DNA from: Actinokineospora terrae
Lineage (GTDB): Bacteria; Actinomycetota; Actinomycetes; Mycobacteriales; Pseudonocardiaceae
Direction: 5' to 3'
NCBI RefSeq assembly: GCF_900111175.1
Contig: NZ_FOGI01000006.1
Location: forward strand, 186,001 to 250,000
Length of the DNA stretch: 64,000 bases
Each line of letters opens with the position of its first letter. The first letter of the stretch is position 1. Positions 54,003-61,909 of the stretch are shown here, piece by piece. Both the position numbers and the translations under genes were made by a program. The notes below the pieces were generated by a model. The model searched no databases. It saw only the letters and a program-made list of their open reading frames with translations, and had not been told where the DNA came from.

Positions 54003-55919
54003 GTGCGATGGCAGCGGCAGGTAGTCGGGGAGACGGGGGAGAGCGCTGCGGGAGAACAGGCGTTGCCGGGGTTGCCCGGGTTGGTGCGCAGTGTCCGCAC
54101 CCCGGAGTTCGCGGGTGTCGTGTTCCACGAGGTGTTGGCGAAGTCGGTGCTGAACCGGATGCCGGAGAACTCATCAATGCCCTTCCGCTGGACGATCAAC
54201 CCGTACCGGGGCTGCACGCACGCGTGCAGCTACTGCCTGCACGGCGACACGCCCGTCCTGATGGCCGATGGCACTACGAAGCCGATGGCCGAGCTGCGAG
54301 TCGGCGACCGCGTCTACGGGACCGAGCGGCGCGGTAGTTATCGGCACTACGTGCCCACGGAGGTGTTGGACCACTGGTCCACGGTCAAGCCTGCCTACCG
54401 GGTCACCCTGGTCGACGGAACCCAGCTCATCGCGAGTGGGGAGCACCGGTTCCTCACCGAACGCGGCTGGAAGCACGTCACCGGCGAGGTCTCCGGACCG
54501 TCGCGGCGGCCGCACCTGACCGCCGGCAACAAGCTGATGGGCACCGGCCGGTTCGCCCTACCGCCCAAGGACACCGCTGACTACCGGCGTGGCTACCTGT
54601 CCGGCATCGCGCGTGGTGACGGCACTGTCACCGGTTCCGAGCGCGCGGCGGCACGGGTGGCCGAGTACCTCACCGGTGACTTCGCGTTGACCCTGCCGGT
54701 GGAGTGGCCGCGCACCCCGACCGACGAGTGGCGCAAGGGTTTGCTCGCGGGTGCCTTCGACGCCGACGGCACGTTCTCGCACCGCATCCTGAGGTTGCCC
54801 AACCTGGGCGACCGTGCGCTGACGGCCGTCACGGAGGCGTTGGAGGCCTTCGGGTTCTCTTATGCCATCGAGTCCCGGCGCGCCGCTGGCGGTAAGTCGT
54901 GCGTGCGGATCGACGGCGGTCTTGCCGAGCACCTGCGCTTGTTCCACACCACAGACCCTGCCGCCACCGAGAAGCGTGCGATCGACGATGCGGCCATCAA
55001 GTCCGGCGCCCAACTCGGTGTGGTGTCGATCGAACCGCTGGGGTTGGACCTACCGCTGTTCGACATCACCACCGGCACGGGTGACTTCATCGCCAACGGT
55101 GTGGTCAGCCACAACTGCTTCGCCCGCAACAGCCACAAGTACCTCGACCTGGACGCGGGGCACGACTTCGACAGCCAGATCGTCGTGAAGGTCAACGCAC
55201 CGCAGGTCCTCACGCGACAGTTGGCATCACCGCGCTGGGACCGGTCGCCGGTCGCCATGGGCACCAACACCGACCCGTACCAACGGGCGGAGGGGCGCTA
55301 CCGGCTGATGCCGGGGATCATCGGCACCCTCGCCAAGCACGGCACGCCGTTCTCGATCCTGACCAAGGGCACCTTGCTCAACCGGGACATCCCGCTGTTG
55401 CGCGCGGTCAGCGCTGACGTGCCGGTGTGGCTCGGTGTGTCGGTCGCGCTGCTGGACCGTGAGCTGCAACGCGTGCTGGAGCCGGGTACGGCCTCACCGC
55501 AGGCACGGCTGGAGATGGTGCGCAGGCTCAACGACGCAGGCTTGTCGTGCGGTGTGGCTGTCGCGCCTGTCCTACCGGGGCTGACGGATTCGGTGGAGCA
55601 GTTGGACGCGTTGTTCTCAGGGATCGCGGCAGCGGGAGCGACCAGCGTGATGGTCACCGCGCTCCACGTGCGACCCGGGGCCCGCGAGTGGTTCGCCGCG
55701 TGGTTAGCGCGGGAGCACCCTGAGCTGGTCCCGCTCTACCGGCGTGTCTATGGCGTGTCGAGCTACGCGTCCGCTGGGTACCGGGCGGAGTTATCGGCCA
55801 GGGTCGCTCCGTTGCTGCGGCGCCACGCGCTGTCGACATCGCGGTTCGACCCGCCCATCCCCGCTCAACGCACTGCGGAGACGCAGAACGCGGGGGACAC
55901 GCAGTTGACGTTGCTGTAA
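54003..55919 (+). CDS. Intein-containing Rv2578c-family radical SAM protein
   Basis: A 638-residue precursor; the spliced protein would be 344 residues, close to the family length. The extein starts RWQRQVVGETG at the GTG at 54003, immediately after the SOS box, so the mRNA may be nearly leaderless. The radical SAM cluster is C71-x3-C75-x2-C: RGCTHACSY runs straight into the intein, and the third Cys is supplied by the residue after it (CFARNSHKYLDLD). Later blocks (GTNTDPYQRAEGRYRLMPGI, PFSILTKGTLLNRDIPLLR) are family-typical and resemble spore photoproduct lyase-like proteins. Mycobacterial Rv2578c is reported as DNA-damage responsive (from memory), which fits the perfect LexA box. Confidence 0.93.
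   Translation: MRWQRQVVGETGESAAGEQALPGLPGLVRSVRTPEFAGVVFHEVLAKSVLNRMPENSSMPFRWTINPYRGCTHACSYCLHGDTPVLMADGTTKPMAELRVGDRVYGTERRGSYRHYVPTEVLDHWSTVKPAYRVTLVDGTQLIASGEHRFLTERGWKHVTGEVSGPSRRPHLTAGNKLMGTGRFALPPKDTADYRRGYLSGIARGDGTVTGSERAAARVAEYLTGDFALTLPVEWPRTPTDEWRKGLLAGAFDADGTFSHRILRLPNLGDRALTAVTEALEAFGFSYAIESRRAAGGKSCVRIDGGLAEHLRLFHTTDPAATEKRAIDDAAIKSGAQLGVVSIEPLGLDLPLFDITTGTGDFIANGVVSHNCFARNSHKYLDLDAGHDFDSQIVVKVNAPQVLTRQLASPRWDRSPVAMGTNTDPYQRAEGRYRLMPGIIGTLAKHGTPFSILTKGTLLNRDIPLLRAVSADVPVWLGVSVALLDRELQRVLEPGTASPQARLEMVRRLNDAGLSCGVAVAPVLPGLTDSVEQLDALFSGIAAAGATSVMVTALHVRPGAREWFAAWLAREHPELVPLYRRVYGVSSYASAGYRAELSARVAPLLRRHALSTSRFDPPIPAQRTAETQNAGDTQLTLL
54234..55115 (+). other. Intein with LAGLIDADG homing endonuclease motifs, 294 residues
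   Basis: The intein begins CLHGDTPVLMADGTTKPMAE (block A, nucleophile Cys) and continues VGDRVYG and SGEHRFLT (block B His). Two LAGLIDADG-like helices, YLSGIARGDGTV (about 197) and LLAGAFDADGTF (about 246), each keep an acidic residue. The end is GDFIANGVVSHN followed by Cys+1, with the penultimate His and terminal Asn needed for splicing. All splicing residues appear intact. It interrupts the gene exactly before the third iron-sulfur Cys codon, so the unspliced protein has an altered cluster site. Confidence 0.93.
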
Positions 55920-55932
55920 GAGGGGATGCTTG

Positions 55933-55974
55933 GCCGCACCGCGCTGGGGCACGCTGAGGCGGGCGCGGTGCGGC
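55933..55974. terminator. Perfect 12-bp hairpin terminator between convergent genes
   Basis: GCCGCACCGCGC at 55933-55944 pairs with 55963-55974, between the radical SAM stop and the 3' end of the GNAT gene. Confidence 0.8.
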
Positions 55975-55984
55975 TGCCCGTCTC

Positions 55985-56941
55985 TTAGTCGAGGGCGAGC
56001 ACGTGCTGGGTGAACTTGGCGACGACCTTGTAGCCCGCGCGCTCGTAGACCCCCAGCGCGCCGGTGTGGTTGTCGGCGTCAACGCTGAGGCCGGAAGTCG
56101 CGAAGCCCGCGGTCCTGGCGTCGTGCAACAGCGTCGACAGCAGTGCGGTCGCCAGGCCACGACCACGCCACGCGGTGCGGGTGCCGACGTCGGCGACCCA
56201 CAGCTCCTTGTACCCGCGCGCGGCGGTGTCGGCGGGGTGCTGCAGGCTCAGCACGAACGCGGCCAGGTCGCCGGTCTCGTCGTCGCGCAGGTGCGCGCTC
56301 AGCGTCGGCTCCAGCGGCGGGGACGTCACGAAGTGCCTCTCCCAGAACGCGGTGTCGACGTCGGTCGAACCCCAGTGCTCGGCGAAGGTGTCGTTGCGCA
56401 GCAGCCGCAGCGCCTCGGAGAACTCGGGCCGGTAGCGCTCCAGGGTGAACCCGGTCGGGACCGGCACCCGGGGCAGGTCCTCGGTGAGCGTGGCGCGCAT
56501 GTCGAAGAACCAGCGGGTCGCGGTGTAGCCAGCGGCGGCCACGATCGTGGCCAGGTCGGTGTTCCGGTCGTGCGCCGCGACAACGGCCTCCAGCCGAAGG
56601 TCGGGGAACAGCCTGGCGTGCCTGGCCCGCGCGGCGCCCTGCGACCGCCGGAGGAGTTCCGCGCCGATGCCGCGGCGGCGGTGCGACGGTGCGACGGCGC
56701 CCAGCAACCGGATCCGGTCGACCTCGACCGCGCCCGGCCTGCCGAACGCGATCCCGTACCCCACCAGGGTGTCGCCGTCGAACACGGCGACGGTGTCCTC
56801 CGGTCCGGCGTCGTCGACCAGCTTGGCGTAGTCGTCGACACCGCTGTGCTCGTCGACCTGGTCCACCGCCTCGGCCTCGGCCATCAGCCGTACCCAGGCC
56901 GGTGCGTCGGAGTCCGCCAGGGCGCGCCACGTCAGGTCCAC
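55985..56941 (-). CDS. Double-GNAT-domain acetyltransferase
   Basis: A 318-residue protein with two GNAT domains. The first has LGAVAPSHRRRGIGAELLRR; the second has VGTRTAWRGRGLATALLSTL and ends DNHTGALGVYERAGYKVV. Tandem GNAT proteins of this size include mycothiol synthase (MshD) and its many paralogues. Nothing here points to mycothiol, so the substrate stays open. ATG start at 56941, divergent from yaaA. Confidence 0.85.
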   Translation of the reverse strand: MDLTWRALADSDAPAWVRLMAEAEAVDQVDEHSGVDDYAKLVDDAGPEDTVAVFDGDTLVGYGIAFGRPGAVEVDRIRLLGAVAPSHRRRGIGAELLRRSQGAARARHARLFPDLRLEAVVAAHDRNTDLATIVAAAGYTATRWFFDMRATLTEDLPRVPVPTGFTLERYRPEFSEALRLLRNDTFAEHWGSTDVDTAFWERHFVTSPPLEPTLSAHLRDDETGDLAAFVLSLQHPADTAARGYKELWVADVGTRTAWRGRGLATALLSTLLHDARTAGFATSGLSVDADNHTGALGVYERAGYKVVAKFTQHVLALD

Positions 56942-57002
56942 ATCGAGCCACGGTAGGACACCCGGGGCGGTCCGCTCGACCGGTTTTCTCTACGCTCGGC
57001 CG

Positions 57003-57749
57003 GTGCTCGTGCTGCTCCCCCCTTCCGAGACCAAGAGCGACGGCGGCGACGGCCCCGCGCTCGACCTGGCGGCGCTGTCGTTCCCGGAACTGACGCCGGT
57101 CCGTGACCAGGTCGCCACCGCGCTGGTCGCCCTCGCCGACGACGTGCCCGCCAGCCTCGCCGCCCTCGACCTGTCCGAGCGGCAGGTCGACGAGGTGGAG
57201 CGCAACGCGGCCCTGTTCGCCGCGCCGACCCGCCCGGCCCTGGAGCGCTACACGGGCGTCCTCTACGACGCCATGGCCATCCCGTCGTTCACCAAGGCCC
57301 AGCGCCGCCGCGCCGACGCCCGCCTCGCCGTCGCCTCGGCCCTGTTCGGCGTGCTCCGCGCCGCCGACCCCATCCCCGCCTACCGCCTCTCCGGCGCGTC
57401 GGTGCTGCCTGCCCTGGGCCCGCTCCGCCCACTGTGGCGCCCGTCGCTGGAGAAGACCCTGTCCACTGTGGACGACCTGCTGATCGACCTCCGCTCCGGC
57501 GCCTACGCCAACCTCGCCACCATCCCGGCGGCCATCACCATCCGAGTCGTCACCGAGTCCCCAGACGGCCGCCGCAAGACCGTCAGCCACTTCAACAAGG
57601 CCTACAAGGGCCGCCTGGCCGCCGCCCTGGCCACAACCCCCCGCGAACCCACCACCATCCGCGGCCTCATCTCAGTAGCCGCCACGGCAGGCCTCACCCT
57701 CACCAAAACCCCCACCCCCAACGCCCTGGACCTCGTGGTCACCCCATAG
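57003..57749 (+). CDS. yaaA: YaaA family (DUF328) peroxide-stress protein
   Basis: A 248-residue protein with the family start LVLLPPSETKSDGG and the blocks RYTGVLYDAM, AYRLSGASVLPALGPL and KTVSHFNKAYKGRLA. In E. coli YaaA lowers free iron during peroxide stress and binds DNA. The same role here is an assumption. GTG start at 57003. The last 150 bases are extremely C-rich. Confidence 0.9.
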   Translation: MLVLLPPSETKSDGGDGPALDLAALSFPELTPVRDQVATALVALADDVPASLAALDLSERQVDEVERNAALFAAPTRPALERYTGVLYDAMAIPSFTKAQRRRADARLAVASALFGVLRAADPIPAYRLSGASVLPALGPLRPLWRPSLEKTLSTVDDLLIDLRSGAYANLATIPAAITIRVVTESPDGRRKTVSHFNKAYKGRLAAALATTPREPTTIRGLISVAATAGLTLTKTPTPNALDLVVTP

Positions 57750-58228
57750 CCCCAAGACCTACACCCAGGTCCAACTGCCCCAACCAGGCGTCTGACACCA
57801 CACCGGCTCTCCAACTTCAGACCGAGCCTCTAACCCCAGGCTGGCTCTCTAACCCCAGGCCGAGCGTCCAGGTCGGCCCCCTAGCCCCAGGCTGGCCTCT
57901 AGCCCCGTTCCCGCCCTCAGCGCCCCCTCGCGCACGCGGTCCCGACCCTGCCCAGCCCCCACCCACACCGGGGGGCGTCCCAGTGCCAGTCTATCGGCAT
58001 CCCCCGACAGTAGATCTTGAAACAGGCCGCCGAAGATCCACATGTGGATAACTTCTGTCCCTGAACCGGGTGAATCTCCCAGGCGGGACCACAGACCCCG
58101 AAACCTCCCCCCACCAGCAAGAACAAGCTCACCCGTTAATTCGGTTGCGCCCCCGAACGTGCCCAGCCAAGCTATGCCCCGCAAGGCCGGTGGTGAAGAA
58201 GCCGGTGGAGATCAAGGGAGGTGCCGTG
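57750..58228. other. Gene-free region between yaaA and the RIO-kinase leader
   Basis: This stretch of 479 bases holds the 19-bp tandem repeat and a 14-base palindrome ATCCACATGTGGAT (58036-58049), which overlaps one consensus DnaA box (TTATCCACA on the minus strand, 58043-58051). The remainder should contain the promoter of the leader ORF and kinase. No convincing gene is seen. Confidence 0.55.
57803..57906 (+). repeat. 19-bp tandem repeat, about five degenerate copies
   Basis: Units at 57803-57821, 57822-57840 and 57841-57859, then a shortened unit (57860-57872), a full unit (57873-57891) and a partial one. The consensus is close to CCGAGCTCTAACCCCAGG with its ends alternating CTGG and CCGA. 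It is non-coding and lies just behind yaaA. Confidence 0.75.
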
Positions 58229-58294
58229 ATGTCGACGACCGTCGTTGTGGATGTGGCGCTGTCCCGTCCACCCGCCCTGCCGGGGCCGCGGTAA
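58229..58294 (+). CDS. 21-residue leader peptide ORF upstream of the RIO kinase
   Basis: ATG at 58229 has GGGAGG nine bases upstream and encodes STTVVVDVALSRPPALPGPR plus the initiator Met, ending in TAA. The peptide ends with a Pro-rich stretch (RPPALPGPR) of the kind that slows ribosomes. It stops 43 bases before the kinase start, with a possible hairpin between that covers the kinase ribosome binding site. This layout fits a translated leader that controls the kinase, but it is inference from layout only. Confidence 0.5.
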   Translation: MSTTVVVDVALSRPPALPGPR

Positions 58295-58303
58295 GACGCG
58301 GTG

Positions 58304-58334
58304 GTGGGGCGTCCTTCCAACCGAGGAGTCCCAC
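58304..58334 (+). promoter_or_regulatory. Possible hairpin hiding the RIO-kinase ribosome binding site
   Basis: GTGGG (58304-58308) can pair with CCCAC (58330-58334), and TCCT (58312-58315) with AGGA (58324-58327), part of the GAGGAG before the GTG at 58338. The structure is short and bulged, so it is a candidate only. Confidence 0.35.
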
Positions 58335-58337
58335 CCA

Positions 58338-59279
58338 GTGCGAGAGCACGATTTCGACGACGCCCCCAAGTCCAGCCGGATGCGGCGGCGCAGGTTCGAC
58401 GACGATCCCCAGCCCCAGCGCTCCGGCAGGCTGACCGAGGCCGAGAAGCTGCGGCTGGCCCGGGTCCGCGAGGACGCGTACACCGCCGAGCTCGAGCTGC
58501 CCGACGGTGCCGATCGCTGGTCCACGTGGGCCGACAGCGAGCAAGGCCCCCACCCCAGGCCCGACTGGCTCGTCACCAGTGACGCCGCGGCTGATTCCGA
58601 GCTCGGGGTGCTCAAGACCGGTAAGGAAGCCGACGTGTTCGTCATCGAGCGCGCGGTTCCCGGCGGTGAGAGCTGCCTGTTGGCGGCGAAGCGGTACCGC
58701 AGCGGTGAGCACAGGTTGTTCCACCGCGACTCCGGCTACCTCGAAGGCAGGCGGATGCGCCGGTCCCGGGAGAGCAGGGCGATCGCGAACCGGACGGTGT
58801 TCGGGCGCAACCTGATCGCCGAGCAGTGGGCGGTGGCGGAGTTCGCCGCGCTGTCGCGGCTGTGGTCGGTCGGGGCGCCCGTGCCCTACCCGGTGCAGCG
58901 CGACGGCACCGAGCTGCTGCTGGAGTTCCTGGCCGACGGCGACCGCCAGGGCGCGCCCCGGCTCGCCCAGAGCAGGCCGGAGCCGGAGCAGCTGCGCGAC
59001 CTCTGGGAGCAACTGGTGGCCGCGCTGGAGCTGTTCGCGGTGCACCGGCTGACCCACGGCGACCTGTCCGCGTACAACGTCCTGGTCCACGAGGGTCACC
59101 TGATGGTGATCGATCTGCCGCAGGTGGTCGACCTCGTCGCGAACCCGGCCGGGGCCGAGTTCCTGGCCCGCGACGTGGCCAACATCAGCCGGTGGTTCGC
59201 AGGTCGGGGGCTGTCCGAGCAGCTCGTCGACCCAGGCGTGCTGACCGCCCACCTGCTCGACGTGGCGGGGCTCGGCTGA
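58338..59279 (+). CDS. RIO1-type atypical serine kinase
   Basis: A 313-residue kinase. The N-terminal 60 residues are charged and basic. The core (about 90-300) includes the Gly-loop region LKTGKEADVFVIER, the Lys in LAAKRYRS, the catalytic loop THGDLSAYNVLVHEG and the metal-binding VIDLPQVVDLVANP. RIO kinases act in ribosome maturation in eukaryotes and archaea; bacterial members are poorly known. The GTG at 58338 has GAGGAG seven bases upstream. Confidence 0.9.
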   Translation: MREHDFDDAPKSSRMRRRRFDDDPQPQRSGRLTEAEKLRLARVREDAYTAELELPDGADRWSTWADSEQGPHPRPDWLVTSDAAADSELGVLKTGKEADVFVIERAVPGGESCLLAAKRYRSGEHRLFHRDSGYLEGRRMRRSRESRAIANRTVFGRNLIAEQWAVAEFAALSRLWSVGAPVPYPVQRDGTELLLEFLADGDRQGAPRLAQSRPEPEQLRDLWEQLVAALELFAVHRLTHGDLSAYNVLVHEGHLMVIDLPQVVDLVANPAGAEFLARDVANISRWFAGRGLSEQLVDPGVLTAHLLDVAGLG

Positions 59280-59320
59280 CCCGCGACACGTGATCCCGCT
59301 CCCGCCGTGCGGGGGAACGT

Positions 59321-59416
59321 CACGCCGTCGGGTAGAGTGGGCAGCGCACCGTGAGCGGAGCCGACCAGAGGCTCCGGTGAAACGACAGCCGGTGCCTACA
59401 CCCACCCGACGGCGTG
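59321..59416 (+). ncRNA. Structured 5' leader RNA of the DEAD-box helicase gene (three nested helices)
   Basis: Outer helix P1 is CACGCCGTCGGGT (59321-59333) with its perfect complement at 59404-59416. P2 is GCACCG (59346-59351) with 59390-59395. P3 is CGGAGCC (59356-59362) with 59370-59376 and a seven-base loop. All are perfectly paired and nested, and the internal loop contains GTGAAACGACAG. The element ends 95 bases before the helicase TTG. I match it to no riboswitch class I can recall. A cis-acting switch, temperature sensor or autoregulatory target of the helicase are the options. Confidence 0.65.
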
Positions 59417-59511
59417 ACACACGCGCCGGGCTCGTCCGTGCGATAGCCTGCCGGCCTCCTGAGAAGAGGGCGGAGCCTCCCGAGACGTGCCATCGTCCGG
59501 AGAGGACTCCC

Positions 59512-61371
59512 TTGCTCGACTCTGCCCTGCCCACGAACGCCCTGCTCGAGCTCGACGCCGAGCTCGACGCCGCCGTCGACACCGACGCGGTCGACTCCGC
59601 TGACACCGCCGATGGCCGCAAGCCGCGCCACCGCGCCAGCGGCAAGGGGCGCTTCGAGCCCACCGGCGTCACCTTCGCCGACCTGGGCCTGCCCGCGCCG
59701 CTGCTGCGGGCGCTCACCGAGGCCGGTATCAACCAGCCGTTCCCGATCCAGACCGCCACGATCCCGGACGCGCTGGCGGGCCGCGACGTGCTGGGCCGCG
59801 CCCAGACCGGCTCCGGCAAGACCCTCGCCTTCGGCCTCGCGCTGCTGGCCAGGCTCGACGGCGGCGAGGCCAAGCCGCTGCGCCCCCGCGCCCTGGTGCT
59901 CGTGCCGACCCGTGAGCTCGCGCTCCAGGTCAGCGACGCGCTCACCCCGCTGGCCCGCTCGCTGGGCCTGTGGTGCCGCACCGCGGTCGGCGGCATGTCC
60001 TTCCCGCGGCAGGCCGAGGCGCTGCGCCGCGGCGTCGACCTGCTCATCGCCACCCCCGGTCGGCTCTCCGACCACGTCCGGCAGGGCACCTGCGTGCTGG
60101 ACTCGGTGCAGTTCAGCGCCATCGACGAGGCCGACCAGATGGCCGACATGGGCTTCCTGCCGCAGGTGCGCGAGATCCTCGACCTGACCAACCGCGACGG
60201 CCAGGTGCTGCTGTTCTCCGCGACCCTCGACGGTGACGTCGACCAGCTGGTGCGCCGCTACCTGAGCAACCCGGTGACGCACTCGGTCGACAGCTCCACC
60301 GCCAGCGTGTCCACCATGGAGCACCACATGCTCCTGGTGTCCAAGCAGGACAAGGCCGACGTCATCACCGAGATGGCGGCCCGCGACGGCCGCACCATCA
60401 TGTTCGTGCGCACCAAGCACCACGTGGACCGGCTCGCCGACAAGCTGCGCTCGGTCGGTGTCCGCGCGGGCGCGCTGCACGGCGGCAAGACCCAGGGTGC
60501 CCGCAACCGGGTGCTCAGCCAGTTCCGCGACGGTGACATGCCGGTCCTGGTCGCCACCGACGTCGCCGCCCGCGGCATCCACGTCGACGGCGTCAGCCTG
60601 GTCGTGCACGTCGACCCGCCCGCGGACCCCAAGGACTACCTGCACCGCGCGGGCCGCACCGCGCGCGCCGGTGAGGCGGGCACCGTGGTCACCGTGGTGA
60701 CCCACGACCAGCGCCGCACCGTGGTCCGGTTGACCGACCGGGCAGGCGTGAAGCCCGAGCACACCAAGGTCCGGCCCGGCGACGCGGACCTGATCCGCAT
60801 CACCGGCGCCCGGGTGCCCAGCGGTGAGCCGGTCATCGAGAAGCCGATGCCGGTCCGCGCCCCCCGCGCGGGTCACACCGCGCGCCGCGCCGGTGGCGAG
60901 TTCCGCCGCCGCACCGGTGGTTTCGAGGGCCGCGGCCCCCGCGAGAGCCGCGCCACCACGGGCCGGGGCACCGAGCGCCGCGAGGGCCACCCGCGCGACG
61001 ACCGGCGCGAGCCCAGCCGCGACCACCGCACCCGCGACTTCGCGGGCGGCGACAACCGCGCCCCGCGTGAGGGCGGCTACCGCGACAGCGCACCCCGCGA
61101 GGGTGGCTACCGCGGCGACCGCGCACCCCGCGAGGGCGGTTACCGCGGCAACACCGGTGGTGCTGCCCGTGAGGGTGGCTACCGCGGCGGCGCGAGCGCG
61201 GGCACCCGCGACAGCGGCGGCTTCCGCGACCGCGCCCCCCGCGGCGACGCCCGTGACTCCAGGGACCGCGCCCCCCGCGAGAACACCGACCGCAACCGCG
61301 ACTTCGCGCCCCGCGATGGCGCCGCCCGCACCGGCACCTCCCGCAACTGGCGCGACGACCGCCGCGGCTGA
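59512..61371 (+). CDS. DEAD-box RNA helicase
   Basis: A 619-residue helicase. Q motif (FADLGLPAPLLRALTEAG, then PFPIQTATIP), motif I AQTGSGKTLA, Ia PTRELALQV, motif II with DEAD varied to DEAD-like IDEADQM, motif III FSATL, IV region IMFVRTKHHVDRL, V VATDVAARGIHV and VI HRAGRTARAG are all present. The C-terminal 170 residues are an Arg/Gly-rich RNA-binding tail with REGGYRG repeated four times. The TTG at 59512 has GGAGAGGA upstream and is preferred to a GTG at 59290, which would run translation through the leader RNA. Likely roles are ribosome assembly or mRNA turnover in the cold. Confidence 0.93.
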   Translation: MLDSALPTNALLELDAELDAAVDTDAVDSADTADGRKPRHRASGKGRFEPTGVTFADLGLPAPLLRALTEAGINQPFPIQTATIPDALAGRDVLGRAQTGSGKTLAFGLALLARLDGGEAKPLRPRALVLVPTRELALQVSDALTPLARSLGLWCRTAVGGMSFPRQAEALRRGVDLLIATPGRLSDHVRQGTCVLDSVQFSAIDEADQMADMGFLPQVREILDLTNRDGQVLLFSATLDGDVDQLVRRYLSNPVTHSVDSSTASVSTMEHHMLLVSKQDKADVITEMAARDGRTIMFVRTKHHVDRLADKLRSVGVRAGALHGGKTQGARNRVLSQFRDGDMPVLVATDVAARGIHVDGVSLVVHVDPPADPKDYLHRAGRTARAGEAGTVVTVVTHDQRRTVVRLTDRAGVKPEHTKVRPGDADLIRITGARVPSGEPVIEKPMPVRAPRAGHTARRAGGEFRRRTGGFEGRGPRESRATTGRGTERREGHPRDDRREPSRDHRTRDFAGGDNRAPREGGYRDSAPREGGYRGDRAPREGGYRGNTGGAAREGGYRGGASAGTRDSGGFRDRAPRGDARDSRDRAPRENTDRNRDFAPRDGAARTGTSRNWRDDRRG

Positions 61372-61389
61372 GCCGAGTAGGCAGTAGGA

Positions 61390-61420
61390 AGAGGCCCGTC
61401 CCCGCTGGGGGCGGGCCTCT
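61390..61420 (+). terminator. Strong hairpin terminator after the helicase gene
   Basis: A 14-bp stem (AGAGGCCCGTCCCC with one G-T pair to 61407-61420) around a three-base loop, followed by TTCC. Confidence 0.88.
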
Positions 61421-61555
61421 TTCCATTGTGGAGGCGGTGGCGGTCGGCGGGCGCGGGAAGAATGTTCGCCGGTGGATGTAGAGCCTGTCGGCGCCGCTCC
61501 GACTTCAGGGTGGGAGTGGGCCGCGGCGGTCCGCACCGGGAGAGGGAGAACTGGC

Positions 61556-61909
61556 ATGAAGTACCTGCTGCTCATCTACGGCAACCAGGAGAAGTGGGAC
61601 GCCATCCCGGCCGAGGAGTGGCCCGCCGCCCTCGCCAAGCAGGAGGCGTTCAACACCCGCTACCGCGAGAGCGGTGAGCTGCTCGGCGCCTACGGCCTCT
61701 CCGACGCCGTGCTGGCCCGGCTGGTGCGGCGCGAGAACGGGGCGCCCGCGGTCACCGACGGTCCCTACCTGGAGACCAAGGAGTACATCGCCAGCTTCTA
61801 CCTGCTCGACGTGGACGGCCAGGAGCGGGCCGAGCAGATCGCCGCGGACATGCCGTGGGCCGACGAGAGCCCGGTCGAGGTGTGGCCGATCCTGCACGAG
61901 GCGCCGTGA
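61556..61909 (+). CDS. YCII-related (DGPF) protein, partner of the ECF sigma factor
   Basis: A 117-residue protein with the YCII/DGPF pattern: KYLLLIYGNQEKW at the start and TDGPYLETKEYIASFYLLDV in the middle. Such genes occur next to ECF42-type sigma genes and are often their targets or sensors. The ATG at 61556 has AGAGGGAG upstream. Its stop overlaps the sigma gene start (GTGA). Confidence 0.92.
   Translation: MKYLLLIYGNQEKWDAIPAEEWPAALAKQEAFNTRYRESGELLGAYGLSDAVLARLVRRENGAPAVTDGPYLETKEYIASFYLLDVDGQERAEQIAADMPWADESPVEVWPILHEAP

Noticed and set aside
58043..58051. A consensus DnaA box (TTATCCACA)
   Set aside because: A single box in a short palindrome, with no cluster, no AT-rich tract and no dnaA or dnaN nearby, does not make an origin.
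59290..59511. N-terminal extension of the helicase from the GTG at 59290
   Set aside because: The extension has no domain, no ribosome binding site and covers the structured leader. The TTG at 59512 has GGAGAGGA at the right distance.
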